This document shows, piece after piece, positions 35,206-47,917 of a stretch of DNA of 64,000 nucleotides. A program made the translations under genes and the position numbers. Positions within the stretch are counted from its first letter, which is position 1; every line of letters begins with the position of its first letter. Source of the stretch: Peromyscus leucopus (taxonomy: Eukaryota > Chordata > Mammalia > Rodentia > Cricetidae); assembly GCF_004664715.2 (NCBI RefSeq), contig NC_051069.1, forward strand, positions 75,910,647-75,974,646. The letters run 5' to 3'. The notes under the pieces were generated by a model that was not told where the DNA came from, ran no database searches, and saw nothing but the letters and a program-made list of their open reading frames with translations.

Positions 35206-35744
35206 TCCTGGTGGCTCTTATCATTAATCCTTCCCCTTGTACTTGAACAGTTATCAGTTCCCGAATATATGAACTTCAGTTGTAAATATTCAGATCCTTC
35301 CCACACACAAATCCGTTCAAGTCTGCCCACTTCCCGTCATTGAGCTGTGTCTTGACCACTAGTAACTACTTGGTTATACCTCCCTTGTTCACATTGGCAG
35401 TGATTTGGGTTTTGTTATTCTTAACCAATTCCACATGCATTTGTCCAAAGCAGAAAACGTTAGCACATTTCTACCTTAATTATCTTGTCGTGTAGGATGA
35501 AGACACTGGATGAACATAGCAAATATTTCATAATGAACCAAATCTGTGCTTCTCACCTAAGAAGGAACTCTTCTCCAGTCATTTTAGAATACTTCTATTC
35601 TTATTCTTTTTCTTTTAATGAACAGAAAGTTAAAATCATCAGAATTTGACACATGAACACTATATATTCCCTAGACAGGGTTTTTGAGCATTATAAAAGC
35701 GTATAAGAATGGAGAAAGCTAGGGTATAGTATTATAAAGAGATA

Positions 35745-36425
35745 AAGTGGAAGCTAGACTAGGAGGATTAAATGAGGATGGGATGGGAAGGCAGAGTAAA
35801 GGAGGAAAGATGGGGAGGGATGACTAACACTATGGACCTTTTGAAAAGGCATGTGGAAAGCTACTTCTGTAGAAGCCTCCTAAAATAGAAACATATATGA
35901 AAGGAATTTAAATGGAGTAATCATATAATAGGGGAAACAATGCTCCAACTAGATATCTTATGCCACCAAATAAAACCTCCAGTGTCAGGAATGGGTCACA
36001 TCTTGTTGAGGTGTTGGTCGAAGGGGTATCTTTGACACCCCCCCCCCCCATCTTGGAGCATTCCACGATATTGTCAAGACTATTGATTACTCTGTACAAC
36101 CTGATGGTAAGGCCCTAGCTGAAGACACAACTTACTTTCGTCGTTGAGTGTGGAGAAATTGAGCTAGTCCCCAACTAGGAGCTTTAATCCTCCTGACTAA
36201 TGGTAGTAGACACTTTGCAGGCAACTGGAGGAGATAAGTAAGGATCACTACCAATCAGCTACAAGCCCCACAATCTACAATAATCTGCTTGCAAGGTAGA
36301 CTGGTACAATAGAGTCTCCTGCCTCTGTGACTCCTCCATGGTGATGGACTATGACTTGTGAGCTGAAGCAAGACTTCTTCTGTCCTTTAAGCTGCTTCTG
36401 TCAGAGTACGTTATCACAGAAACAG
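35745..36425 (+). mobile_element. Rodent L1 3' UTR, sense (Lx-like)
   Basis: Ordered text gatgactaacactatggacc, ggaatttaaatggagtaatc, aataaaacctccagtgtcagg, gatggtaaggccctagctga and tctgcttgcaaggtagactgg follows the 3' UTR of old rodent L1 families. It contains a 12-base C run at 36038-36049. No ORF2 sequence precedes it. The last 90 bases may belong to another element. Confidence 0.6.
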
Positions 36426-36429
36426 GAAA

Positions 36430-36928
36430 AGAAACAAATGCAAGAGACAAATGTTTTCTTACAAAGGGAAGATCGAGTAGTCTGAGGAATCTCCAATGTA
36501 TGGGTGTGCTGTGAACAGGGCCAAGTTAGGATTTCATGTGTAATATATAGTATCAAGTGCTGGTGAAATAGTTTTCCCTGTGACAGGGATGGAATATTAT
36601 TCACATAAGTAAACAAACCTAGGAGTCAAGAGAACGTGGCCACATCACTTCACCACAGGGGTCTTAGTTATTGGCTCTATTTGCCTTGCAACAACCAATA
36701 AATATTCTACATTCATGTTTAATAGCTTTATTATTAATGCTTTTAGAGTTAAATTAATAATGTACTTGGAATTAATATGAATTAAGGGCCAACATCATAT
36801 TTTCCCTTATGGATAACCAACCATTTCATTGTTCTTTGTTCTTTATTTTGTTGTTGTTGTAGTTCTGTTCTTGAAACAGACTGGTTTATAACCTATGTTT
36901 CTTCAAATACTGTCGAACTTTGTTATCT
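36430..36928. other. No gene seen
   Basis: AT-rich, unassigned. Confidence 0.45.
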
Positions 36929-36934
36929 AGGTTA

Positions 36935-37425
36935 TGTAGCATGAATCTTAAATGGTCTTATTAATAAAAACAAACCCAGGGCCTGGTATTGGGGTGAATG
37001 CTGGAAGATTAGAGAAGCAGAACAAGCCACAGCTTCCTCACCTTGACAGTTCCTCAGCTGATCCTGTTTCCTTAGGCTGGAAGCCTCTGAGTCCTCATCC
37101 AGAATGAATCTCAGCTGCTTCTCGAAAGCCTACCCAGCCAAAAGCTTCTAGTTTCTGGTCTTCACGCCTTATATACCTTTCTGCTTTCTGACATCACTCC
37201 CTGGGATTAAAGGCTCACTTTCTGGGATTAAAGGCGTGAGTCACCATGCTTGGCTGTATCCTTGAACACACAGAGATCCAGGTAGATCTCTGCCTCTGGA
37301 ATGCTAGGATTAAAGGCGTGAGTGCCACCATTTTCTAGCTTCTGTATCTATTGGCTGTTCTGTTCTCTGACCCCAGATAAGTTTATTAGGGTGCACAATA
37401 TTTTGGGGAACACAATACCACCACA
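36935..37425 (-). mobile_element. Solo LTR, same family as 30747-31289, inverted
   Basis: The reverse complement starts tgtggtggtattgtgttccc and ends ..gattcatgctaca. Flanking hexamers aggtta (36929-36934) and aagtta (37426-37431) match at 5 of 6. It contains the B1-like gggattaaaggc hallmark at three places, around 37203, 37226 and 37308. Confidence 0.83.
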
Positions 37426-37489
37426 AAGTTATGCTAACCTCATAAGCATGCTGGGAAATGTTCCTGTCTCTCTGTATGAAAAATTTACA

Positions 37490-37645
37490 ACTGGTCAGTA
37501 GTGGCACACTCCTTAAATACCACCACTCAGGAGGCAGAGGAAGGCATGTTTCTAAGTGTGAGGCCAGCCTGATCTACAGAGCAAGTTCTAGGCCAGGCAG
37601 GGCTACACAGAGAAACCATGTCTCAGGGAAAAACAGGAAAGAAAG
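37490..37645 (+). mobile_element. B1 SINE, plus strand
   Basis: ggtcagtagtggcacactcc, aggaggcagaggaaggcatg, gaggccagcctgatctacag, ctacacagagaaaccatgtc. Its tail runs into a GGAA/GGGA-rich tract to about 37720, producing a repeat-driven frame at 37458-37805. Confidence 0.87.
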
Positions 37646-37724
37646 GATCCAGGAAGGAAGGGAGGGAGGGAAGGAGAGAGAGAATGGGGAGGGAGAAGAA
37701 GGAAGAAAGAAAGAAGGAAAAAAT

Positions 37725-38552
<828 letters not shown>

Positions 38553-38559
38553 GGTGGGA

Positions 38560-39490
38560 TGGCCTTTAACCTTCTACACTTTCTTTAGCTCCTGGGACCT
38601 CCCTGGACCTTCGTCTGTCCTGTCAACACAACTTAACAGAATGCAAAATACCCACAAATCTCTTGACAAAAGAAAATGAGTAACCAGTTTGGCAACTGAA
38701 GGTGTGAGGAGGGCTGTGACTGTGTTTCCTGTGGTGTAGAGAATACAGCCCCAAAGGAGGATTGAAGTATGGGCTCTTTGGGGACTAAAGCAACTGTAGG
38801 AGCTAGGAAAGAAAGATCATCAGAAAAATCAGAGGCAAATTTGGGGGCTTTTAGGGAAAGTTTTGATCAGGAAGAAGTGGTTTCAACACAGCCGCTTTGG
38901 GCTATATAATTTGGGATACTGTTATAAGCAAATTAACAGTTCTCATGGATTGAAATAACTAAGTAAGTGGATGTTGGAAAAGAGGATGAATTTGTGGCTT
39001 AGGAAGAAGGGATTCTGCCCTCTCCTTAACCAGGAGGCTGAAGGAAATGGCTCTGGCTTACCAGAGGCTCAAAGTACCAGCAGATCAGGAAGGGGAGGGC
39101 CTGTGAGACTGTCGGGAAATGCTCCCGGCACTTGACAGCTAATGCTGAGAAGAAAATACTATCCCAGATTCATGTAGCTGTAACACACCTGCATTAGGTG
39201 GAGTGCAAAGTTTGTGAATTCTATTAGAGCTGCCTGAATGAGTTGGAAGGGGGGACATGGAAAAGCCTGTGTGGGCATTTTGTCTTCAGTGGAAACTTCT
39301 GGCCTTCAGGGTGCCAGAGGCAGAAGCTAGGGGAAACTTCAGGTGCTCTTTGTAATTGTTCTTAGTACACAACAGTCAAGATGGAGGATGTAAGCAAAGC
39401 TTCTGAGGGAGGCCGGTTTGGCTGGCTATAAGGATCCCCTGTGGAACCTCTTTCCAGTGTTTTGACCTGACAGGCAGGATTTGTAGCTTT
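38560..39490. other. Unique DNA, no gene seen
   Basis: No repeat family or exon recognised over about 0.9 kb. Confidence 0.45.
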
Positions 39491-39921
39491 GCCGTTTTGT
39501 ATTGCCGTGCCTAGCTTACTCCATATAACAACATATCCTCCAGATTCTTCATGTTTTGGCAAATGACAGTACTTTTTTTTATGGAAAACTGGTATTTCAT
39601 TGTATATAAGGACCACATTTACTTAGGCACTTGTCCACTGATGGACACTTACATTGGGTCTGTGTCTGAGCAATTGTGAACTGTGTTACATGAATATGGG
39701 AGTACAAATATCATGACAATAAACTTAATTTCCTCTGGATACATGCCAGTTGTGGAACTGCTGGGCCCTGAGGCAGCTCCACTCTTAATTCTTGATGGAT
39801 ATCTGTATAGTGCTCCACAGTAGTAGGTGTGTTCATTTACACCCACACCAATAGTGTGCCAGGGGTCCCTTTCTTCACATCTTTGCCAATACCTGCTGTC
39901 TTTATGGCATTTAAAAATAAT

Positions 39922-40018
39922 ATGAGCCCTCATCAGACATCACTGGCATTGCTGACATCCTGATCTTAGACTTCTAGGCTCCAGAATGGTGGAAATAAAT
40001 TTTTACTGTTTATAACCT
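39922..40018 (+). mobile_element. MaLR (MLT/MST-like) LTR 3' fragment inside ancient L1
   Basis: gagccctcatcagacatcac, ctgatcttagacttctaggc and ggaaataaatttttactgtt-like text match the 3' end of old MaLR LTRs. It sits exactly where the L1 reading breaks off and resumes. Confidence 0.6.
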
Positions 40019-40019
40019 A

Positions 40020-40048
40020 AATCATCATCATCATCATCATCATCATCA
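40020..40048. repeat. (ATC)n microsatellite
   Basis: About nine atc units at the junction between the MaLR fragment and resumed L1. Confidence 0.9.
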
Positions 40049-40640
40049 CTCTAATAGGTATAAGGTGATTCTTATGCTGGTTTTAATTGGCATTTCCCTC
40101 ATTAGCAATGCTGACCATTTTTCGTCTTTTGAGAAATGACTTACTTTATGTCCATGAATCTAGACAGATTTCTGTTCTTTCTAAGTAAAGAACTCTGCAT
40201 TGAAACACAGAAGCTAAAAGGTGGGGAGAGTAATATAGGGAAAGAAAGGAAAAGAAGAGTTAAGACTTGCCTTAAACCACCCCTCTCCACTGGGCCTCTG
40301 TTTGTGAAGCTGAAAGTTTTCCTGTGTCCTGCCTGGCCTGCAGTCAGGACAAATCTCTCTTACCCGCTGGTCCCGCAGCCGCTGGGACCCAAATAAAAAC
40401 ACACAGGCTAATATTATTTTTAAACTATGGCCATGGCAGGCTTCTTGCTATCTAGTTCTTATATCTCAAATTAACCCATTTCTATCAATCTATACTTTGT
40501 CACATGGCTTGTGGCTTACCTGTACTTTTACGTCTTGCTTCTCATGGCGGCCGCTGGCAGCGTCTCTCCCACCTTGTTTCTGTCTCTCTCTCTCTCTCAA
40601 TTTCCCGCCTGCCTCTAAGCTGCCTTGCCATAGGCCAAAC

Positions 40641-41068
40641 TGCTGTGGGATGGTCTGTATGTCAAATTGTTCTGATTGGTCAATAAATAAAACACTGATT
40701 GGCTAGTGGCCAGGCAGGAAGTTGGTGGCCAGGCAGGAAGTAGGTGGCCAGGCAGGAAGTAGTTGGGACAAGGAGAGAGGAGAATTCTGGGAAGCGGAAG
40801 GCTGAGGCAGAGAGACACAGCCAGCCGCCGCCATGACCAGCAGCATGTGAAGATGCCGGTAAGCCACCAGCCACGTGGCAAGGAATAGATTTATGGAAAT
40901 GGATTAATTTAAGCTATAAGAACAGTTAGCAAGAAGCCTGCCATGGCCATACAGTTTGTAAGCAATATAAGTCTCTGTGTTTACTTGGTTGGGTCTGAGC
41001 GGCTATGGGACTGGTGGGTGACAAAGATTTGTCCTGACTGTGGGCAAGGCAGGAAAACTCTAGCTACA
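40641..41068 (+). mobile_element. Younger solo LTR nested in the older one, perfect 6-bp duplication
   Basis: ccaaac at 40635-40640 repeats at 41069-41074. The element begins tgctgtgggatggt and ends ctctagctaca. Shared text with the older LTR (read on its strand), such as tgttctgattggt, ttaatttaagctataagaac and gaagcctgccatggccat, shows they are related. Their opposite orientation makes a head-to-head pair. A 19-bp unit is triplicated at 40706-40762. Confidence 0.9.
40706..40762. repeat. 19-bp unit, three tandem copies
   Basis: gtggccaggcaggaagttg at 40706, then gtggccaggcaggaagtag at 40725 and 40744. The related LTR at 53581 has a single copy of similar text (tagccaggtaggaagtata). Confidence 0.93.
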
Positions 41069-41143
41069 CCAAACGGCTTTATTTTTCAACCAATCAGAGC
41101 AACACATATCCACGCTACAGAAAGACATTCCCCATCAGGTTTG

Positions 41144-41460
41144 CTTTAGTTTGTTCTCCGTGCTGGAAAGGATGAAGAAAACCCCGCTCCTCTCTAGTAA
41201 CCCCGGCCTTTGAGGAAGTCCCCCGAGGATCTTTTCCTTCCAAGGTCTCATTCTGGCCACCACCCCATTGCATTGCCATTGCAAACTTTGTAGACATGAC
41301 CGGAAGTCTGAGGAAACACTATAAATCCCTGGTACCAATATGGAAAACAAAACGAAGGAAGTGGTAAGTATATCATTGAAATCCAGATATAGATCATAAA
41401 AGCCAAATTTCAAGACCCAGAAATAAATGCAAAAATATTTCTGGCTTTAGAAAATTGCTA
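41144..41460. other. No gene seen
   Basis: Unassigned 300-base stretch to the right of the nested LTRs. Confidence 0.45.
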
Positions 41461-41463
41461 ACT

Positions 41464-41560
41464 AGGGGCTTGGGATGAGGCCTGATAGTAGAAGCACTTG
41501 CTTAGCATGCGCAAGGCCCCAGGTCCCATCTTCAGCAGGACTAAGTAATAAAAGTTCCTC
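41464..41560 (+). mobile_element. ID SINE
   Basis: ggggcttgggatgaggcctg, agcacttgcttagcatgcgc and aaggccccaggtcccatctt follow the tRNA-Ala-derived ID core with a decayed A-rich tail. Confidence 0.75.
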
Positions 41561-41738
41561 AGTAAAGTTTTGTAAGTATGCATGGACTGCACATCAGTAC
41601 TGAAGGAAAATGTTATAAAACGATAAACAAAAGACAAAGATTATTACATTTATGATTGTGTATCTGAACTATTTTTATTAGTTTTTTATTTGATTATGGA
41701 TCTGACACACTTTTCTGGCCTCTGTAGGCATCTGCGCT

Positions 41739-41741
<3 letters not shown>

Positions 41742-41831
<90 letters not shown>

Positions 41832-41842
41832 ACACACACACA
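41742..41842. repeat. Compound (CT)n-(CA)n microsatellite
   Basis: About 24 ct units followed by about 27 ca units with one t interruption. Frames giving Arg-Glu or Cys-Val repeats are artefacts. Confidence 0.98.
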
Positions 41843-41844
41843 AT

Positions 41845-42640
<796 letters not shown>

Positions 42641-42696
42641 GACAGATACAGAGAAAGTTACCATAAAACTTTAGCTTCCAAGCCAATCATAGGAGC

Positions 42697-42770
42697 AGAG
42701 GTGACACAGAGCATGTATTTGACATGTGCAAAGCCCCAAGTTCAATCCCTTCTGCCCAAATAAAACAAAA
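42697..42770 (+). mobile_element. ID-like SINE fragment
   Basis: agcagaggtgacacagagca, gacatgtgcaaagccccaag and ttcaatcccttctgcccaaa preserve the 3' half of an ID core with an A-rich tail. Confidence 0.6.
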
Positions 42771-43318
42771 TAAGCAGAAATATCTAAGAAAAGATGAAAG
42801 CTAAAACTTGTTTTATCCAAGAAATGAAAGTTTAATTAAATATCTGAAAATTAACTGCAGCAACCCACCATATCAACAGCCTAAAGAAGGAAAATGTCAA
42901 AACACACAAAGATATATAAAATAGTTATCACAATCCAACACTCATGATATTCAGAATAGATGGCAAAATCTTGATTTAGGAATAAGTAGCTACAAAAACC
43001 CTATAGCTAACATTGTATGTAATGATGAGAAACTTGAGCTTTTTTTTCTAAGATGAAGAAAAAGACAAAATACCCCCCTTTAAAATTGCTTTTCAGTCTT
43101 ATATAATAAGTCCTAGCAATGCAATCAATCCAGAATGAACGGTATACATATTGGGAAAGAAAAAAAAAAAAACTTTGTTCACAGCTCATATAATGAATAT
43201 GAAAAAATATCCATGTAGAAAATCTGAAAGGATAGCCAAAATACTCCCAAATCAAAACCTTAGAATTAATTAAACAAGGATTCAAAATATAAAGTTAATA
43301 TACAGCAGTCAGTTACTG

Positions 43319-43532
43319 GGGCTGGAGAGATGGCTGGACAGTTAAGAGCACTGACTGCCCTTCCAGAGGACCCAGGTTCAATTCCCAGCATCCATATGGT
43401 GACTTACAACTACCTGTGATTCCAGTTCCAGGGAATTGGATGGCTTCTTCTGGTCTCCATGGGCACCAGACACACAGATGATGTACAGACATACATGCAG
43501 GCAAAACACTTATACACATAAAATAATAATTG
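43319..43532 (+). mobile_element. B2 SINE
   Basis: ggggctggagagatggctgg, ttaagagcactgactgccct, ccagcatccatatggtgact, tctccatgggcaccagacac and gcaggcaaaacacttataca: a well-preserved B2 inside ancient L1. Confidence 0.92.
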
Positions 43533-43544
43533 TGATATTTTTCA

Positions 43545-43625
43545 AAACTCAATCTCTGCAGGGCCTGTATAAGGCCCTGTGCTCGGTCCTCAGTACCCAA
43601 ACCAAACCCAAAACAAAGCAATGGT
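43545..43625 (+). mobile_element. ID-like fragment
   Basis: gggcctgtataaggccctgt and gctcggtcctcagtacccaa keep the 3' half of an ID element with an A-rich, C-interrupted tail. Confidence 0.55.
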
Positions 43626-44763
43626 CAAGTGGTGTCCTAGATGCTAGCAATAAACAGGCAGGATGTAAAGCCCAGAACATATTACCACTTAGTTTCGCTC
43701 CTTCCTTCCCCAAAATAAAATCTAACACACACTAACATGATAAAATGTGTCAAAGAAGAAGTAAGTAAATGAGAGGCATTACAACTCCATGGAAAACAAG
43801 ACAATGTTGTCAAAATGTCAGTTCTTTCCACACTGATCGATAGCTTTGATGGAATCTTAATAACATTGCCAGTAAAGTCATTTCATGGGTATCTGACAAA
43901 CTGATACTATAGTTTGCCTGGAGTGACAGAAGGCCAAGAATGGCCAACTTAACATTGAAGATTGAAGTAAGAGGTCTGGTACTATCTAACCTTTTCAAGA
44001 CTTGGGTTTAAATGACACCAATAAAGACAGGGTGTTATTTATGAAAGAATGGGATAGGGATCCCAGAAGTATACTCATGTGTGGGTAGCCAGCTGATCTT
44101 TATTCAGGAGCAAAGGCACTTCAGTGGAGCAGATAAATGGTCCCTGCTATTCTCTCTCTCTCCCTCTCACATATACAATTTGAAAAATATATTCCATGTA
44201 TTAAATATTATATATATTCAAATTATATATATAATTTTTTGAAACATTAGCTGTGCTGTCAATGTTGGAAAAAGACGACTCTGGTTTGCTGTATTGGGTT
44301 GGTATTGTACAGAAATGAACAGCCATCTTGAACTAGAAACTTTGAACCTATTTTTTCCATTTTATTTGAGGGTAACACACTGTATTGAATATATGAAGTT
44401 TTATCTTCATGGGTTTGATTATAGATTATTAGCATAAAATATTTTCTAAATAATGAAGAAATGAAATGGTCTCAAATAACTGGACATCCATATGTAAAAC
44501 AGTGAAGCTAGATACAAACCTCATGTCCCTCACAGAACTTGGAGAAAAAAAAAATGGGTCAAAGACTAAAATGTAAAAATACAAAACTATAAAATTTCTA
44601 AGAAGTAGTGTGAGAGAAATCTTACATGCTCTTGGGTGTGGCAATAACTCTCTGCATTGTGAAGAGCAACATTAAAAGAAAGATAAAACATGCCACCAAC
44701 TGAGGGAAAATATGTGTAAAAACACATTTAATAAACATTTTTTTATTCAAAATATACAAATAT

Positions 44764-44950
44764 GGGGGTTAAGAGATGGCTCAGTGGTTAAGAGCACTGG
44801 CTGCTCTTCCAAAGGACCTGGGTTCAATTCCCAGCACCCACATGGCAGTTCCCACCTGTCTGTAACTCAAGTTTCAGGGCTTCTGACACCCTCACACAGA
44901 CATACATGCTGGCAAAACACCAATGCATATAAATTAATAGTAATAAAAAA
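44764..44950 (+). mobile_element. B2 SINE with 16-bp duplication
   Basis: Well-preserved B2 (ttaagagatggctcagtggt ... cacagacatacatgctggca). Flanks caaaatatacaaatat (44748-44763) and caaaatacacaaatat (44951-44966) differ at one base, giving a clean retroposition footprint. Confidence 0.94.
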
Positions 44951-45483
44951 CAAAATACACAAATATCTCTTAGAACTCAAATATAACTAATTATATAACC
45001 CAATTAAAGGAAAGACCTGAATAGATACCTCAACAAAGAAGACACAGAGACGCATGTGAAAAGCACGTGGAAAATGTCATTAGGGAATTACCAGTTAAAG
45101 TGAGATTGCCTGACCTGACAATCCAAATGGCCAAATCCATATCACTGACAAGTCCTGGTGGGGATGTGGAGTACTGGAAATGTTCATGTACTGCTGATGG
45201 AAATGCAAGACAACAAGACTAAATATGCCCTTATAAGATCTAGTCATTATAGTCCTTGGTATTTGCCTAAATTAATTGAAAATGTAAAAAAAAAGTATGA
45301 GTATGTACATGTGTATGGACAAAGCTACTTTTAAACACATACACACATAAAATTTGGAAGCAATCAAGATGTATATTAACAGAAAAATAGATAAGAGTAA
45401 GTGTGTAACATCCAGACTTATAAAAATGGATTATTATTCCATACTATAAAGAAATGAGCTATCTAGTGTGGAAAGGCATGGAG

Positions 45484-45668
45484 GGGCCTGTGAGGTGACT
45501 CATCAGGTAAGTGTTTGCTATACAAACCTGACCACATGAATTTGATTCTTTAACCCATGGTGGAATGAGAGAACCAACTCTCAGAGATTGATCTCTGGTC
45601 TCCATCTTGATGCTATGGCATGCACAGGATGGTGTTCACAGTGCAGCACCCCCTACACACAACTTTTA
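45484..45668 (+). mobile_element. Diverged B2/B3-type SINE
   Basis: ggggcctgtgaggtgactca, gtaagtgtttgctatacaaa, gatctctggtctccatcttg. Too decayed to separate B2 from B3. Confidence 0.6.
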
Positions 45669-46134
45669 AAAATGTTTAAAAAGAAAGGGCATAGAGGATG
45701 ACTCAGTGCAAGACACCCATCTGAAGATACTCTACATTCTGTGATTCCAACAATAGGGCATCTTTGGGAAAGCAAGATTAAGGAGAAATTCAAAAGATCA
45801 GTGGTTCCCAGGCTTTATGTTGGGGAAAGGGATGAAAAGATTGGATACAGAGAATGTTACAGGGTAAGACTTTTAACTTTGATGCTCTATTGGTGGATGC
45901 ATGTCATTATACATGCATGTTATTATACATAATATAAAGAGTGAACCCCTATGTAAATGATGGGTTCTAGGTGTAATATGTCAGAGTAGACTCATTGTAA
46001 CAAATGTACCATTCTGATGCTAGTGTCATCAATAGAAGATGTGTACACTTGCCTTTGGGAGAGTATATGGCAAGTTTCTTTTATTTTTTCACTAAGTTTT
46101 CCTGCAAGCCAAAAAAAACGGCTCTAAATGTTTA

Positions 46135-46570
46135 TTCATTTAAAAGCTGATTAGCGACTTGTACTCAAGGAGCTTGGGAAGTGCTGCATTGCGCCAATCA
46201 ATCACATGTTAGAACAGATTCGGGGTAAGCTGCGCCAGCTCACCGCTTCCTCTTGCTTCATTACCAAGGTGCTGACTTCTATACCTTATGCTACTCTCTG
46301 TTCCTCCCTTCGGTCAAAAACAACAACAATAACAACACAAACTCAGAAAAATCATGAAGAGGCAATTGTACAATATGCATGCCAACCCTGACGATTTAAA
46401 TGACAAGAAACTGCTGTCCTTTGGAGACTTGGCTGGCGAGCCTCTGTGGGCCAGATGGAATTCAAACTACTCAACAAACAGAACCGACTTCATGTTTTAG
46501 TGTCCTGGAGGTGTTTCAATCTAGTCAAAATTCATTTCTCCTGGCACTTACAGACCTCTAAGTAGTCTTT
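46135..46570. other. Unique DNA, no gene seen
   Basis: Not recognised as repeat. Includes the short frame at 46206-46391 without domain. Confidence 0.4.
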
Positions 46571-46574
46571 AAAT

Positions 46575-46798
46575 TTTTGTTAGATTATTTTATTTAATGT
46601 GTTGGGGGTGTTTTGCCGGCATGTATGTCTGTGCACTACATTTGTGCCTGGTGCCCATGGAGGCCAGAAGATGGCATTGGATCCCCTGGAACTGGAGTTA
46701 CAGACAGCTGTGAGCCACCATGTGGATTCTGGGTATCAAAACCAAGACCTCTGTAACAGCAACAAATGCTCTTAACTACTGAGCCATCTTTCCAGCCC
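46575..46798 (-). mobile_element. B2 SINE, minus strand
   Basis: Right end is the reverse complement of the B2 head (ggggctggaaagatggctca); internal gatcccctggaactggagtt is typical. The left end is T-rich, the tail. Confidence 0.9.
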
Positions 46799-46799
46799 C

Positions 46800-47645
46800 T
46801 CTAAAGAGTGTTAATCCAGACCTGGTCTTAAATCATGATTTACTTGTTAGTTTATAGTTCATACAAACATACAAATATCACTAATTTACCAATATTTGAT
46901 TATTGCTTATGTGGTCACAGAAGAGAAAAATGTGTCCTAGAAGTTCATGACTGGGTAAGACTTTTTAGAAGTATGAAAAAATTTAGAAAATGTTTCATAA
47001 AATACATTTTATAGATTAAGAAGCTGAGTGACAGGTCACTTAATAGATCAAGACTTCATAGCCAGGCAAAACTGACTCTATAAATTAAGAGTTCTGAGTT
47101 CACAAAATATAATGCATTGGTCTTGAAGGGGACATGTGAACATTTGAAGACTTATACTTTTATCAATTTCTGAGCAATATAAAGTCCTCACTTGTCTGGA
47201 AAGAGTTAATATCACCCCTCCCTGGCATCTCAGCACAGCTTGGATTTGCTACAGCCTGCTTGCAAGAGCAATGCATGGCAACAGAATGGAGAGAGAAAAG
47301 GAATTTATTGCAGGATATGACTTCAGTTTGGTCTCTCCTCTAAATAGAAACCAGTGCTATTTAGAGAGCAGGGGTGTTACTGAAGAAAACACATCAACTT
47401 TACCCTCCAAGTATATTCCAATACTTTATTCCTGATGAGACGAGAGAGTAAATGTGCTGAATATTTTATAATGCAGCTTTGTGGTTCCTCCCAAGCCTCA
47501 ACATGAAGGCAGTGTCTGTCTTGAGTGGCAGTCGTTCTTGAAGCATCATGTTCCAATTTGTGGGCAATCTACACGATGCCAATATCCTTAATGCAGAGAG
47601 GAAAGGAGGAGAGCAAAGCCACTATTGACTTAAGAAGCATATTTG
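46800..47645. other. Unique DNA, no gene seen
   Basis: AT-rich, no family recognised. Confidence 0.45.
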
Positions 47646-47725
47646 GTTTGTGTACTGAAGACTGATCCTAGGGCCTCACACCTGCTTTGGACTTCATCTC
47701 TAGCTCTGTCTTTGTTTTCCTTTTT

Positions 47726-47860
47726 TTTTTTTTTTTCCAAGACAGGTTTTCTCTGTGTTGTTTTGGTGCCGGTCCTGGATCTTGCTCTGTAGACCAGGCT
47801 GGCCTCAAACTCACAGAGATCCGCCTGGCTCTGCCTCCCGAGTGCTGTGATTAAAGGCGT

Positions 47861-47913
<53 letters not shown>

Positions 47914-47917
47914 AGGC
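47726..47917 (-). mobile_element. B1 SINE, minus strand, with internal (GCC)n expansion
   Basis: Reverse-complement B1 (agacaggttttctctgtgtt, ctctgtagaccaggctggcc) with direct repeats tgttttccttttt at 47713-47725 and 47918-47930. The B1-internal caccacc segment is replaced by a long GCC array. Confidence 0.94.
47862..47908. repeat. (GCC)n array inside B1, about 15 units
   Basis: Pure gccgcc array ending in accacc. The minus-strand poly-Arg frame at 47630-47956 is an artefact. Confidence 0.97.

Larger units (their letters stand above)
39495..40165 (-). mobile_element. Ancient L1, antisense, split by a MaLR fragment
   Basis: The plus strand reads as reverse-complement L1 3' ORF2: catcctccagattcttcatg-like, ggaccacatttacttaggcac, ccactgatggacacttacat, gggagtacaaatatcatgac, aatagtgtgccaggggtccc, and after the break ggtataaggtgattcttatg. 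Divergence is far higher than in the L1 at 16.4-19 kb, indicating a mammal-wide age. Confidence 0.75.
40305..41137 (-). mobile_element. Older solo LTR, minus strand, interrupted by a relative
   Basis: Two pieces (40305-40640 and 41075-41137) form one minus-strand LTR that ends ..aaactttcagcttca at the left and starts tgatggggaatgtcttt at the right. Flanking hexamers tgtttg (40299-40304) and ggtttg (41138-41143) match at 5 of 6. On its own strand it has aaataaag, then a gccgccat stretch with a NotI-type gcggccgc. A younger plus-strand LTR sits inside it. Confidence 0.85.
42810..46130 (+). mobile_element. Ancient L1 (L1M-type), sense, several later insertions
   Basis: Diverged plus-strand L1 ORF2 can be followed from the reverse-transcriptase region (accatatcaacagcctaaag, cacaatccaacactcatgat) through the C-terminal part (ggccaagaatggccaactta, aactggacatccatatgtaa, ctggtggggatgtggagtac) into a 3' UTR with the mammal-wide L1 ending (cattgtaacaaatgtaccat, cctgcaagcc, ggctctaaat). 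All frames are broken. Later B2-class SINEs interrupt it at 43319, 44764 and 45484. Shared mammalian-age L1 is inferred from the 3' UTR pattern. Confidence 0.82.
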
